From: an uncultured Paracoccaceae bacterium
Lineage (GTDB): Bacteria > Pseudomonadota > Alphaproteobacteria > Rhodobacterales > Rhodobacteraceae
Length of the DNA stretch: 64,000 nt
Direction: 5' to 3'
NCBI GenBank assembly: GCA_947495295.1
Contig: CANLYJ010000002.1
Span: 124,001 to 188,000, forward strand
Of this stretch, positions 8,315-17,470 are shown piece by piece. Both the position numbers and the translations under genes were made by a program. Position 1 is the first letter of the stretch. Every line of letters begins with the position of its first letter. Below the pieces are notes generated by a model that saw only the letters and a program-made list of their open reading frames with translations, was not told the DNA's origin and ran no database searches.

Positions 8315-9346
8315 ATGAACAGTATTGAACGACATCTCGTTGTCACCCTCGGGTTCGGGGGGCTTTTGATCAATACACTTCCTTTATGGATCGGCGAACT
8401 GGCTGCGCATCCGACGATGTCAGACCAGTTTGCCGGCGCAGCGGGCAGTCTGGCGCTGGTGCTGGCGGCGGTTGGCTGTGGCGGGCTGTGGCGTGGGTAT
8501 CTTGAACGCTGGGCATTGCTGGCCTTGTTTGTAAGCCTTTTGCTGTTTGCACTGACAGCCGGCGTTTCCCCGGTCATGTCCACAATGGCCTGTTGTGGCA
8601 TGGGGTTCAGCATGGGTGCAGTTTTGGCAGATGCGTTTCGACTGGGCACCGATGGGCAGCCGCAGCGTCTGATCGCGGCGGCAACAGCGCTTGGGCTTGT
8701 CGCCGCGCTTGTGGCATATTTTATCGTTGCGCTGACGCAAATCTCGATCATCTGGATCCTTGTGACCTTATCGGTCGTTCTGTTCGTGTCCCGACCGCGT
8801 GCGGACCACGACGCAAAACGCGCCACGACAGGCGCAACGTTTGACCTTGCGGGCCTGCCTTACAAGTTCCTGCCCTTCTTTGTCATGATGGGGGCCTATT
8901 GGGCCTATCTGGATGTTTTCGCAACCCGGCCGCTTGGGGCGGGGCAGGTGGAATTATGGCTATTGGGCAGCCTGATTTCCGGGGCCATTGGATCAGCCTT
9001 GGCGGCGCGCGTGACAGCGGATACGCGCCAGATGGTCCTGAAACTGTCGCTGTTTCTTGCGGCCATGACAGGCGCCGCGACTTATGTCACCACGAACCCA
9101 AACATGATCGGGATGGGTATTCTGACCAATGGGTTCTTCCTGTTCCTGTTCTTTCCGCTGTATCTGACGACCGTGCCGGACCAAGCCGCGAAAAGGATGG
9201 CCGCCTATCTGGCAGGGTTCGCACTGGGCGGTATCGTTGGCGCAGCGTTGATCCAGCTTGGCGGATATACTGCACTGGCGGTTGTCATAGCCGGGTCTGG
9301 CCTGATCGGGATCATGGGTGTGCGGCAATCGCAGCAAGATCAATGA
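8315..9346 (+). CDS. MFS-like membrane protein
   Basis: A 343-residue hydrophobic protein with about ten to eleven predicted membrane segments; an upstream frame to 8222 exists, but the ATG at 8315 (MNSIERHLVVTLGFGG) starts directly before the first helix. The central loop has DHDAKRATTGATFDLAGLPY, separating two halves as in major facilitator proteins. It is shorter than the usual 400 or so residues, so this could be a reduced MFS permease. Substrate unknown. Its 3' end overlaps by 35 bases, tail to tail, the regulator gene on the other strand. Confidence 0.6.
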   Translation: MNSIERHLVVTLGFGGLLINTLPLWIGELAAHPTMSDQFAGAAGSLALVLAAVGCGGLWRGYLERWALLALFVSLLLFALTAGVSPVMSTMACCGMGFSMGAVLADAFRLGTDGQPQRLIAAATALGLVAALVAYFIVALTQISIIWILVTLSVVLFVSRPRADHDAKRATTGATFDLAGLPYKFLPFFVMMGAYWAYLDVFATRPLGAGQVELWLLGSLISGAIGSALAARVTADTRQMVLKLSLFLAAMTGAATYVTTNPNMIGMGILTNGFFLFLFFPLYLTTVPDQAAKRMAAYLAGFALGGIVGAALIQLGGYTALAVVIAGSGLIGIMGVRQSQQDQ

Positions 9347-10850
9347 TCAGCCCGGCCTTGCGCCAGCCGTCGATGGCGGCCTGCATCAGGTCTTCGTTCT
9401 GGCGCCACATTTGCAGTTCGGCAACGGCATGTTGTTCGAAATCGGGATAAACCTTGCGCAATATGTCCACTTCGGCCCGCGCCGCAGGCAAATCGTCAAG
9501 CGCTACGTGAAACCACACAAGATGCGCATGATACCAATAAAAACCCAGCATCGGGACTTTCTGGATTTCGACAAGCGCCGCCTCGTACATCCCCAGGCGG
9601 GCGTAGCGCCATGTCTTGGCAAAGTGATACCAGCCGGGGTGTTCGGGGCTGATCTCCATCGCACGATCAAGAAGCGCAATCGCCTCCTCCTCGCGTGCCA
9701 GAAAGGCATAGCAATGCCCCGCCTCTGACAGGACATCGGGGTTATTGGGGTTCAGTGCCAGCGCGCGTTCAGCAGCCGTATCGAAACCGGGCAGATCAAG
9801 CGCAAACAACCGGCACATCGCCAGGGCGACATGCGCAAAGGCATGGCGGGGGTCTGCCGCGACCGCCCGTTCTGCGGCTTGTGTGGCTTCCGGCAAAACA
9901 TCCATGCCGGGGCGTGCATTGACGTGATAGCGGTGTTCTTCCAGCAGGATCACGGCATATGCCGCCCATCCGTCGGCCACATCAGGGGTATGCGCAAGTG
10001 CTGCAGGCAATGCATCGCGCAGATAGGCATGAAGCGCGGGATCATAGTTGCGATAGAATTCGCGGAACTGTGCGACCAGACGAAACATCGTCCAATCCTC
10101 ATAAGGTCGGGTACGACTGCCGACGGATGCCATTGGGCCATGTGGCCCGGCCAATCGTCCTGCACAAAGCTGGGCAATCTGGTCTTGCACATCAAAGATG
10201 GATGACGCTGTGGCGTCCCTGTCAAACTGCTCTGTCACCGCGATCGCGCCGGTTTCGGTCGAGGTTAGCTGCACTGTCACCCGTAATTGGTCTGCAGCGC
10301 GGCGAACACTGCCTTCGATGGCAAAATCCACGCCATACCGTGTGCGCATATCAGCGTGATCCAGCCCGGCGACCTTGATCGCTTCTGTTGTGTTGCGGGC
10401 CAAAACCTTGAAGTCGCGGAACTGCGACAGGTTCATCAGCAACTCATCGGTCAGGCCATCACTGATGAACCTGTCATCAGGGTTGCTGCCAATATGGCGA
10501 AACGGAAGCACAGCAATGCAAAGCTGTGCGGGATCGGGTGTGGCGGCCACCGGGGCCTGCGTCAGCTTGAACCCAACACCATGCACGGTCTTGATGACCC
10601 GCTGATCTGATCCGCTGTCGCCAACCGCGCGGCGCGCTTCCTTGATCGCGGTGGACAGCGTTGCATCGGTGATGATGCGGCCGGCCCAGACAGCTTCGAT
10701 CAACTGTTCCTTGCTGACGACATCACCCGCAGCATCGTGCAGCGCCTGCAATATCCCCTTGCTCTGACGGGTCAGCCGTTGCGATGCCCCGTCGCGGGTC
10801 GCAGTCATCTGATCAAAATCGACCTCTGTATCGGCAATGCGCAGTTTCAT
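9312..10850 (-). CDS. Winged-helix transcriptional regulator with TolB-like and TPR domains
   Basis: A 512-residue protein. Residues 1-95 form an OmpR/PhoB-type winged helix (LTRQSKGILQALHDAAGDVV, then VIKTVHGVGFKL). Around residues 110-220 there is a segment with CIAVLPFRHIGS and ISDGLTDELL resembling the TolB/FlgO-like domain found in CadC- and adenylate-cyclase-type proteins. The C-terminal half has tetratricopeptide-like helices (ALALNPNNPDVLSEAGHCYA and similar). No membrane span is evident. It is divergent from the methyltransferase gene at 10999, sharing a 148-base promoter region, so it may regulate that gene; this is inference. Confidence 0.75.
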   Translation of the reverse strand: MKLRIADTEVDFDQMTATRDGASQRLTRQSKGILQALHDAAGDVVSKEQLIEAVWAGRIITDATLSTAIKEARRAVGDSGSDQRVIKTVHGVGFKLTQAPVAATPDPAQLCIAVLPFRHIGSNPDDRFISDGLTDELLMNLSQFRDFKVLARNTTEAIKVAGLDHADMRTRYGVDFAIEGSVRRAADQLRVTVQLTSTETGAIAVTEQFDRDATASSIFDVQDQIAQLCAGRLAGPHGPMASVGSRTRPYEDWTMFRLVAQFREFYRNYDPALHAYLRDALPAALAHTPDVADGWAAYAVILLEEHRYHVNARPGMDVLPEATQAAERAVAADPRHAFAHVALAMCRLFALDLPGFDTAAERALALNPNNPDVLSEAGHCYAFLAREEEAIALLDRAMEISPEHPGWYHFAKTWRYARLGMYEAALVEIQKVPMLGFYWYHAHLVWFHVALDDLPAARAEVDILRKVYPDFEQHAVAELQMWRQNEDLMQAAIDGWRKAGLIIDLAAIAAHP

Positions 10851-10998
10851 GGGCGCATATTACACCGAAATCAGATGGGCCTGCAAAGCGCTCAGAACAT
10901 CTCAGGGTTTTCTCAGGTTTGTCTCAAGCTTGGTCAAAACGGATTGCCTATTGCTCCTCTCATCAGCCCGCAAGGCGCGGGCCACGAAAGGAACAAAG

Positions 10999-11934
10999 AT
11001 GAAATATCGACACGCATTGCCGCAGTTGAACGGCACCCAGATGATCACCGATGGCGGGCTTGAAACAACGCTTGTGTTTCACGAAGGCATTGACCTGCCT
11101 TATTTCGCCGCCTTCAAGGCGCTGGAAACCGATGAAGGGATCCGGATCATGGATGCCTACATGACACGCTTCGCCAAGCTGGCCGTGGCGGAAAAACGTG
11201 GTTTTGTCATGGATACGCCCACATGGCGGGCCAGCGCGCGCTGGGGTGGCGAGATGTGGATGACCCAGAATTCACTGCGCGAAATCCACCGCGAGGCCAT
11301 TGCCACGCTGAACAAATTGCGCAGCACGTATGAAACCCCTTCCAGCCCCTTCGTAATCAACGGGGTCATTGGCCCGCAGGATGATGGCTATTCACCAGCC
11401 ACAAAGCTGTCAGCCGATAACGCGGAACAGTATCATCAGGTGCAGGTGAAATGGTTCGCCGAACTTGGCGCTGACATGGTCTCTGCCCTGACAATGACCT
11501 ATGTCGATGAGGCTTTGGGCATTGCGCGTGCAGCAAAGGCGGCGGGTATTCCGCTGGCGATCTCGTTCACCGTTGAAACTGACGGGCGGCTCCCCTCGGG
11601 CGAGGCATTGGGCGATGCAATTGCGGCTGTTGACGCCGCAACTGACAGCGCACCGGCCTATTACATGATCAACTGCGCCCATCCTGACCATTTTGCGGAT
11701 GTGCTTAAAGGTGACTGGACCAGCAGGATCATGGGCATCCGGGCAAATGCATCCCGGTTGAGCCATGCCGAACTTGATGCGGCAGAGACGTTGGATGATG
11801 GCGACCCAGATGAGCTTGGCATGCTTTACGGCGGTCTGTCAGCACTGTTGCCGAACCTGACCGTCATTGGCGGCTGCTGCGGCACCGACCATCGCCATGT
11901 TGGCGCGATGTGCCACGCCACCCGCGCGGCCTGA
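10999..11934 (+). CDS. Homocysteine S-methyltransferase family protein
   Basis: A 311-residue enzyme of the betaine/S-methylmethionine-homocysteine methyltransferase fold. It starts at the ATG following AAAGGAACAAAG. DGGLETTLVFHEG near the N-terminus is typical. The zinc cysteines are NCAHPDH (about residue 220) and the C-terminal GGCCGTD. It transfers a methyl group from a donor such as S-methylmethionine or a betaine to homocysteine, giving methionine; the donor is not evident. It stands alone, divergent from the winged-helix regulator. Confidence 0.87.
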   Translation: MKYRHALPQLNGTQMITDGGLETTLVFHEGIDLPYFAAFKALETDEGIRIMDAYMTRFAKLAVAEKRGFVMDTPTWRASARWGGEMWMTQNSLREIHREAIATLNKLRSTYETPSSPFVINGVIGPQDDGYSPATKLSADNAEQYHQVQVKWFAELGADMVSALTMTYVDEALGIARAAKAAGIPLAISFTVETDGRLPSGEALGDAIAAVDAATDSAPAYYMINCAHPDHFADVLKGDWTSRIMGIRANASRLSHAELDAAETLDDGDPDELGMLYGGLSALLPNLTVIGGCCGTDHRHVGAMCHATRAA

Positions 11935-12041
11935 CCATCCAAAAGATGCGCAAGCGGCCAAACCCGCTTGCCCCACCCACAGCGGCATATGCCCTGTACC
12001 TGAAACCCTAACTTTCAATCCAAATCTACAAAGGACCTACA

Positions 12042-12620
12042 ATGTTCAAATCAACACTTTCCGCACTGGCCATGCTGGCTGTTGCAAGCTCTGCTTTTGC
12101 CAGTGATACGCCGAAATCCTTCGACGTGGCCGAAGACATCACCCGCTTTGTCTTTGCCGACAAACCCGTCTTTGATGACGGCATGCCTGCCTATGGCAAC
12201 GCCTTTATCACCCAAGGGTATATCTACGAAGACGGCACGCTGGATAGCGGTGCAGAAGGCACGCTGGCCGATGGCAGCCCGGCCTTCCCACATAAGGTGA
12301 TCGGCACATGGACCTGCGACGGCTATTTCGTTGGCGACGGCGCGCGCACCACAACCGGCGCAATGGTCATCACCCGTCAGGTTTTTGAATTCGACAATGG
12401 CGACATCCTGATCAACCAGGGGGCCGAACTTGCCGATGTGAATGTCAAAGCACCACGGGTGATCACCGGCGGGACAGGATCATTTGCTGGCCTGTCTGGC
12501 GAGATGTCACAGGTTCTGCTGGGCATGACGGATGGCTACGGCGTGCGTCTGCTGGTCGATATCGAACCCGAAAAACACGCGTCACTAACCATCCAAGATG
12601 ACGAAATTTTCGACGACTGA
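12042..12620 (+). CDS. Secreted protein resembling allene-oxide-cyclase/dirigent barrels
   Basis: A 192-residue protein with a clear signal peptide (STLSALAMLAVASSAFA, cleavage before SDTPK). The mature part is acidic. GTWTCDGYFVGDG, TGAMVITRQVFEF and RVITGGTGSFAGLSGE are the kind of repeated strand motifs seen in bacterial allene-oxide-cyclase-like and dirigent-like barrels. I do not recognise a specific function. It directly precedes a di-heme peroxidase gene and may be its periplasmic partner. AAAGGA upstream of ATG serves as ribosome binding site. Confidence 0.65.
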   Translation: MFKSTLSALAMLAVASSAFASDTPKSFDVAEDITRFVFADKPVFDDGMPAYGNAFITQGYIYEDGTLDSGAEGTLADGSPAFPHKVIGTWTCDGYFVGDGARTTTGAMVITRQVFEFDNGDILINQGAELADVNVKAPRVITGGTGSFAGLSGEMSQVLLGMTDGYGVRLLVDIEPEKHASLTIQDDEIFDD

Positions 12621-12636
12621 ACAACCACCACTCAAA

Positions 12637-12660
12637 CCCGCGCCACCATCATGGCGCGGG
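12637..12660 (+). terminator. Hairpin between the barrel protein and di-heme peroxidase genes
   Basis: CCCGCGCCA (12637-12645) pairs perfectly with TGGCGCGGG (12652-12660) around a 6-base loop. There is no T run, so it may act as an mRNA stability or attenuation hairpin rather than a strict terminator; the peroxidase start follows 20 bases later. Confidence 0.55.
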
Positions 12661-12679
12661 TCAATGCGGGACATATCCA

Positions 12680-14116
12680 ATGAAATACATCCTTTCGATC
12701 GCAGCACTTTGCCTTGGCGGCCATGCAGCCTTGGCAAATGATCTTCCCGAACCGCTGAAGGATACAGACTATCTGTGGGACGGCGCGCCAGACCCGGAAC
12801 TGGTCCGGCTGGGGCGCGATCTATTTTTTGATCCCATCTTGTCAGGCAATCGCAACATCTCTTGCGGGACATGCCACGACCCGGCCATGGGAACCGGCGA
12901 CGGGGTTGCGCTGTCAATTGGCGAAGGCGGCGTTGGATTTGGGCCGGACAGGCATGTGCAGGACGGCGTCGTCGGGCGGGTCCCGCGCAACGCCCAGCCG
13001 CTTTATAATATCGGGGCACGATCCTACGGCGCATTCTTTCACGACGGACGATTGGAAGTCGACGCCTGGGGTGGGTATCCCAACCGTCTGCGCAACCCTG
13101 CGGGGCAGGATTTGCCCGAAGGGATCAACAGCGCGCTGGCGGCACAAGCGATGTTCCCGGTGTTGTCCGCCATCGAAATGGCCGGGCAACCGGGCGAGAA
13201 CGCAGTCGCCGACGCGGTGTCAGATAACGCACCAAAACTGGCGTGGGATATCCTCGCCCGCCGTCTGGCCGAAACGCCTGACTATGCCGCACGGTTTGTT
13301 GACACATTCGCAGAGGTCGAAGCACCGGGTGACATCCATTTCATGCATGCGGGCGAGGCAATTGCCGCCTTCCAAACCGTGGCCTTTCGATCCGACAACA
13401 GCCCGTTTGACGCGCGGCTTGCCGGGGTGCCGCTGCCTGCCAAGGCAGAGGCAGGGATGCAGCTGTTTTTCGGCAAGGCCGGATGTGGGTCCTGCCACAA
13501 TGGCCCCTTGCTGACCGATCACGCGTTTCACGCAATCGGCATGCCGCAGATTGGTCCGGGCAAAGGGCACGGGAACGATAGCAGCTACAGCACCCATACC
13601 GGCTTCCCGCACCGGGTCGAAGACCTCGGGCGTTATGCGGTCACCGGCGATGAACAGGACCGTTACCGCTTTCGGACCCCATCCTTGCGCAATGTCGCGC
13701 TGACCGGACCCTGGGGGCATGATGGTGCCTTCTTGGAACTGGAAAACATGGTGCGGCACCACCTGAACGCGCCGCGATCCTTGGCCAGTTATGTCCCGTC
13801 ACCGCTCTTGAAACTGGATGTCGTGATCAATGAAATGCGCGGCCGCACCGGGCCGGGCTTTGCGCCGCTGGATGCAATGCAACGCTCCCGGTTTGATCTG
13901 CGCGATGGCTGGGCACATCTGTCCGCACCGCTGCGCGCCGACATTGCAAAGGCCATCGAAATCGAACCTGTGGACCTCTCCGAAGCAGAGATCAGCCAAC
14001 TCATGGCATTTCTCAACGCGTTGACGGACCCTGCCGCGATTGACCAACAGTTCCTCATTCCTGATCGCGTTCCGTCAGGTCTGCCGCCGCAGCCATCTGC
14101 CATGCGGATCGAGTAA
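12680..14116 (+). CDS. Di-heme cytochrome c peroxidase / MauG-family protein
   Basis: A 478-residue secreted protein with a signal peptide (YILSIAALCLGGHAALA) and two c-type haem sites, CGTCH at 62-66 and CGSCH near 271. RTPSLRNVALTGPWGHDGAF is the conserved family segment; the residue before GHDG is Trp, where MauG-like and peroxidase members commonly carry an aromatic or Met-linked arrangement, so the distal ligand needs modelling. Family members reduce H2O2 or oxidise a partner protein in the periplasm. At 478 residues it is longer than classical CcpA (about 325-350). The gene follows the secreted barrel protein, which may be its substrate. Confidence 0.85.
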   Translation: MKYILSIAALCLGGHAALANDLPEPLKDTDYLWDGAPDPELVRLGRDLFFDPILSGNRNISCGTCHDPAMGTGDGVALSIGEGGVGFGPDRHVQDGVVGRVPRNAQPLYNIGARSYGAFFHDGRLEVDAWGGYPNRLRNPAGQDLPEGINSALAAQAMFPVLSAIEMAGQPGENAVADAVSDNAPKLAWDILARRLAETPDYAARFVDTFAEVEAPGDIHFMHAGEAIAAFQTVAFRSDNSPFDARLAGVPLPAKAEAGMQLFFGKAGCGSCHNGPLLTDHAFHAIGMPQIGPGKGHGNDSSYSTHTGFPHRVEDLGRYAVTGDEQDRYRFRTPSLRNVALTGPWGHDGAFLELENMVRHHLNAPRSLASYVPSPLLKLDVVINEMRGRTGPGFAPLDAMQRSRFDLRDGWAHLSAPLRADIAKAIEIEPVDLSEAEISQLMAFLNALTDPAAIDQQFLIPDRVPSGLPPQPSAMRIE

Positions 14117-14152
14117 GACAGGTTGGGCTTGTCGTGATCAACCGTCCAATCC

Positions 14153-14305
14153 TTAATGCGCGTTAACGCCGCCTGCCGCGCGCTGCGTTAACGGCGCATA
14201 TCGGCGCCAAAGGGTCCGACGCTTTGCCGACGTCTGGCCGACGCTTTGCAGACCGCCCATTTCCCAACAAAACATGGCGTTAACCCGCGATTCGCGGGAT
14301 CGGGC
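14153..14305 (-). repeat. Dispersed intergenic repeat with 11-bp-phased blocks, copy 2 (inverted)
   Basis: On the plus strand TCCGAC/GCCGAC blocks lie at 14215, 14226, 14237 and 14248 (the last degenerate), 11 bases apart. They are followed by TTTCCCAACAAAACAT and GCGATTCGCG, the reverse complement of the block at 6765-6799. Next to it, TTAA-N6-TTAAC at 14153-14167 and a second GTTAAC at 14187-14192 are present. This fills most of the gap between the peroxidase gene and panB. Confidence 0.75.
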
Positions 14306-14405
14306 AGAAACCACCGCGCGGTGGGGGTCACGCAACGTCCGGTTCTTCGATCTGGAAAGCACGCGCCGGTGCTGTTATCCGGGCCAAAACCAAACGGAGC
14401 TGATG

Positions 14406-15230
14406 ATGAGCGCCACAGCCAAAAAACGTGCCCCCCTGCCCGACGACATCCGGGCCGCCAAAGGTGGCACACCGCTGGTCAGCCTGACCGCCTATACCAC
14501 GCCGATGGCGCAGATGATGGACGCGCATTGCGATTTTGTGCTGGTCGGCGACAGCGTCGGCATGGTGCTGCACGGGCTGCCCTCGACCCTTGGGGTGACG
14601 ATGGAGATGATGATCCTGCATGGGCAGGCCGTGGCGCGTGGGCTGACATCGGCCATGATGGTGATCGACATGCCGTTCGGGTCTTACGAGGAAAGCAAGG
14701 AACAGGCATTTCGCAACGCTGCCCGGCTGATGGCTGAAACCGGGGCGGGCGCAGTCAAACTTGAAGGCGGCACGCAAGTGGCTGAAACCATTGCGTTTCT
14801 TGTGGCGCGCGGCATTCCCGTCATGGCCCATATCGGCCTGACACCCCAATCCATCAACACGCTGGGCGGCTACAAGGTGCAGGGGCGGGGCGATGCCCGC
14901 GATGCTGCCTTGGCGGATGCCGACGCGGTGGCAGCGGCGGGCGCATTTGCTGTTGTGCTGGAAAAAGTGCCGGAAAGCCTCGCCGATGAAATCACCGCCC
15001 GCGTGCCGATCCCGACCATCGGGATTGGGGCCAGCGCGGGCTGTGACGGGCAGATCCTTGTGGTTGATGACATGCTGGGCCTGTTCACAGCCTTCAAGGC
15101 GAAATTCGTGAAGCGTTATGCGCATTTGGGCGATGATGGCGCAGCGGCAATTGCGGCCTATGCAGCAGAGGTGCGGGCACGCACATTCCCCGGCACAGAA
15201 CATGTTTTCGCGGACGAGGCCCCCAAGTGA
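14406..15230 (+). CDS. panB: 3-methyl-2-oxobutanoate hydroxymethyltransferase
   Basis: A 274-residue (beta/alpha)8 enzyme that adds a hydroxymethyl group from methylenetetrahydrofolate to 2-oxoisovalerate, giving ketopantoate in the pantothenate/CoA pathway. [34 protein letters not shown] and VKLEGG carry the Mg and substrate-binding residues. [15 protein letters not shown] and IGIGAS are family motifs. GGAG at 14396-14399 favours ATG 14406 over 14403. Its stop overlaps the panC start (GTGA), so panBC are coupled. Confidence 0.95.
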   Translation: MSATAKKRAPLPDDIRAAKGGTPLVSLTAYTTPMAQMMDAHCDFVLVGDSVGMVLHGLPSTLGVTMEMMILHGQAVARGLTSAMMVIDMPFGSYEESKEQAFRNAARLMAETGAGAVKLEGGTQVAETIAFLVARGIPVMAHIGLTPQSINTLGGYKVQGRGDARDAALADADAVAAAGAFAVVLEKVPESLADEITARVPIPTIGIGASAGCDGQILVVDDMLGLFTAFKAKFVKRYAHLGDDGAAAIAAYAAEVRARTFPGTEHVFADEAPK

Positions 15231-16069
15231 TCGCCCCTATCGAACGGAAGCTGGCCGGGCTGCGCGCGCAAACGGCGCTCTGGCGGAAGGCGGGCGAAAC
15301 CATCGGCGTTGTGCCCACAATGGGCGCGCTGCATCAGGGGCATTTGTCGCTTGCCCGGGCGGCACGCGAACGCTGCGACCGAGTGATTGTCACGATCTTT
15401 GTGAACCCCAAACAGTTCAACAATCCCGATGATCTGGACAGTTACCCAAGGACGGAAGAGGACGACGCGCGCAAGCTTGAATCCATTGGCGTTGATCTGA
15501 TCTATGTCCCTGATCCAGAACAGATATATCCTGATGGGTTTGCCACGAATGTAAGTGTTGCAGGCCTGACGGATATGCTTTGCGGTGCCGCCCGACCGGG
15601 TCATTTTGACGGGGTGGCGACGGTTGTGTCAAAGCTGTTTTTGCAGACCTCCGCCGATTCCGCATTCTTTGGGGAAAAGGACTATCAGCAGCTGCAAGTC
15701 GTGCGCCGCCTCGCCGCTGATCTGAATATCCCCATCGAGGTCATCGGCTGCCCCACCATCCGGGAAGAGGACGGGTTGGCCATGTCATCGCGCAACCTGT
15801 TGCTGTCGGACCGATCACGGATCAAGGCACCGGTATTGGCCGAAGTCATGCAGGATCTGCGGACGAAATTACGCGGCGGGGCCAGCATGACCGACATTGA
15901 GGAAGACGCCAAAGCACGTCTGCTGGCGGCGGGTTTCAATGAAGTCGATTATCTGGAATTGCGCGATGGCGGGGATTTGTCCCTTCTGGGTCAAACAGTT
16001 CCGGATGCGCGCCTGTTTGCCGCCGCATGGCTCGCCGGGGTCCGGTTGATCGACAACATCGCGGTTTAG
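15227..16069 (+). CDS. panC: Pantothenate synthetase
   Basis: A 280-residue ATP-dependent ligase joining pantoate and beta-alanine. [16 protein letters not shown] holds the HxGH nucleotidyl-transferase motif. [33 protein letters not shown] and FGEKDYQQL are substrate-binding segments, and MSSRNLLLS is the KMSKS-like loop. It starts with GTG inside the panB stop. The 9 bases after its stop lead into a 64-base palindromic repeat element. Confidence 0.96.
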   Translation: MIAPIERKLAGLRAQTALWRKAGETIGVVPTMGALHQGHLSLARAARERCDRVIVTIFVNPKQFNNPDDLDSYPRTEEDDARKLESIGVDLIYVPDPEQIYPDGFATNVSVAGLTDMLCGAARPGHFDGVATVVSKLFLQTSADSAFFGEKDYQQLQVVRRLAADLNIPIEVIGCPTIREEDGLAMSSRNLLLSDRSRIKAPVLAEVMQDLRTKLRGGASMTDIEEDAKARLLAAGFNEVDYLELRDGGDLSLLGQTVPDARLFAAAWLAGVRLIDNIAV

Positions 16070-16078
16070 GATGCGCTC

Positions 16079-16142
16079 GTCCCGGGCTTGACCCGGGACC
16101 TCTCGCTTGGGCCTGTTTGAGGTCCCGGGTCAAGCCCGGGAC
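16079..16142. repeat. Palindromic repeat element, copy 1
   Basis: Two perfect 24-base arms (16079-16102 and 16119-16142; core GTCCCGGGCTTGACCCGGGA) flank a 16-base loop. The same architecture with 24-base arms and a 16-base loop occurs at 56073-56136, and a diverged copy at 21398-21457. The right arm overlaps the 3' end of the M20 peptidase gene on the minus strand and supplies its last codons and TGA stop. Confidence 0.85.
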
Positions 16143-17425
16143 GGGGTCACCAGAATATCCACCAATGCCCCTGCCATCACCTTTGCGCTGTCGATCATGT
16201 CATCGACACCCACATATTCATCCGGCTTATGCGCCAGCTCCAATATCCCCGGCCCATAGGCGATGCAGTTCTTCAACTTGCCAATCCGGTCGATATGTTT
16301 CTGGTCATAGGTTCCGGGGGAAGCTACAAATTCCGCAGGCTTTCCAAGCACTTCTTCGATCTGCGCCGCGACTGTCTGCACCACGGGTGCATTCCGGTCG
16401 GTCATGCTGGGCAGGACCATATTGATTTCGCGCAGGTCATAGTCGAACCGATCCCTATGCGCTTTCAACCCTTCAAGCAGCTCGGTCACCTCGCCCCGCA
16501 CATCATCGATATTTTCCTCTGCCAGAAACCGCCGGTCGATCACGATCCGGCAGCTATCGGGGACGCAATGGGCGGGCAGGCCGGTGTAGTCGTCGGGCTG
16601 TTCCGGCTGGCCGCCATGGATCGAATTGATGTTCATCGTCGATGACCGCGCCCCTTCGGGCACGACCGGCATATCGGTCGTGCGCGCAGCCATGGCGGGG
16701 TAAAGCTCATCCTCGAACGCTGTCAGCACCGCCCCCATATGCCGCACAGCGCAGTCGCCCAGAAACGGCATGGACCCATGGGCAATCTCGCCAAATGTCT
16801 CGATCTCGGCCCACCAGCCGCCGCGATGGCCAAGACAGACGCGGTCCTTGTTCAAAGGCTCGGGGATGATCACATGCTGCACGCGCGCAGGGTCGAAATA
16901 CCCGTGCTCGGCCAGATATGCGACGCCGCCATAACCACCGGATTCCTCATCCGCCGTGCCCGAAATCTCTATCGCCCCAGCGAAGTCGGGATAGGTGGCC
17001 AGAAACGCCTCTGCCGCGATGATACTGGCCGCCAGCCCGCCTTTCATGTCGCAGGCCCCGCGCCCATAAATCTTGCCGTCTTCCAGTTCCCCGCCAAACG
17101 GGTCCTTGGTCCAGCCGGCCCCAACCTCGACCACATCAATATGGCTGTTGAAATGCACGCAATCGCCGGGGGCAGTGCCGTCGCGGCGGGCGACGATGTT
17201 CCAACGGGGATACGTGTCACTATCCCCCGGCGTGCCATGCGCCCGGATCAGTTCGGTCTGGAACCCGGACCGGCGCAGACGTCGGTCCAGATAGTCACAG
17301 ATGTCGCGATAAAGCGCGCCGGGCGGATTTAGCGTGGGTATGCGGATCAGGTCTTGTGTCAACGCGATCAGGTCGTCGCGCCGATCAAGGATTGCGGCAT
17401 TAAGCGAAGTGATGTCTTGTCCCAT
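16130..17425 (-). CDS. M20-family metallopeptidase/deacylase (ArgE/DapE type)
   Basis: A 431-residue protein starting MGQDITSLNAAILDRRDDL. HFNSHIDVVEVG, GRGACDMKGG and GTADEESGGYGG are the metal-binding segments of the M20 family, and the central part is the dimerisation domain. Members hydrolyse N-acyl amino acids or small peptides (acetylornithine, succinyl-diaminopimelate, formylaspartate); the substrate here is not clear. The C-terminus VTPSRA is encoded partly by the palindromic repeat, which suggests the original stop was replaced. It is divergent, 45 bases away, from a hydantoinase-like gene, so a linked amide-hydrolysis role is plausible. Confidence 0.82.
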   Translation of the reverse strand: MGQDITSLNAAILDRRDDLIALTQDLIRIPTLNPPGALYRDICDYLDRRLRRSGFQTELIRAHGTPGDSDTYPRWNIVARRDGTAPGDCVHFNSHIDVVEVGAGWTKDPFGGELEDGKIYGRGACDMKGGLAASIIAAEAFLATYPDFAGAIEISGTADEESGGYGGVAYLAEHGYFDPARVQHVIIPEPLNKDRVCLGHRGGWWAEIETFGEIAHGSMPFLGDCAVRHMGAVLTAFEDELYPAMAARTTDMPVVPEGARSSTMNINSIHGGQPEQPDDYTGLPAHCVPDSCRIVIDRRFLAEENIDDVRGEVTELLEGLKAHRDRFDYDLREINMVLPSMTDRNAPVVQTVAAQIEEVLGKPAEFVASPGTYDQKHIDRIGKLKNCIAYGPGILELAHKPDEYVGVDDMIDSAKVMAGALVDILVTPSRA

Positions 17426-17470
17426 GACCCAACTATTGGCCATATGCGCCAAACCCGCAATGGAGGTTTC

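Noticed and set aside
14153..14362. Minus-strand frame of 69 codons upstream of panB
   Set aside because: Same repeat-derived frame as at 6748-6948; not a gene.
16079..16142. Palindrome as an ordinary transcription terminator of panBC
   Set aside because: No T run, and the same 24-16-24 structure recurs at 56073, so it is better described as a repeat element; it may still end transcripts.
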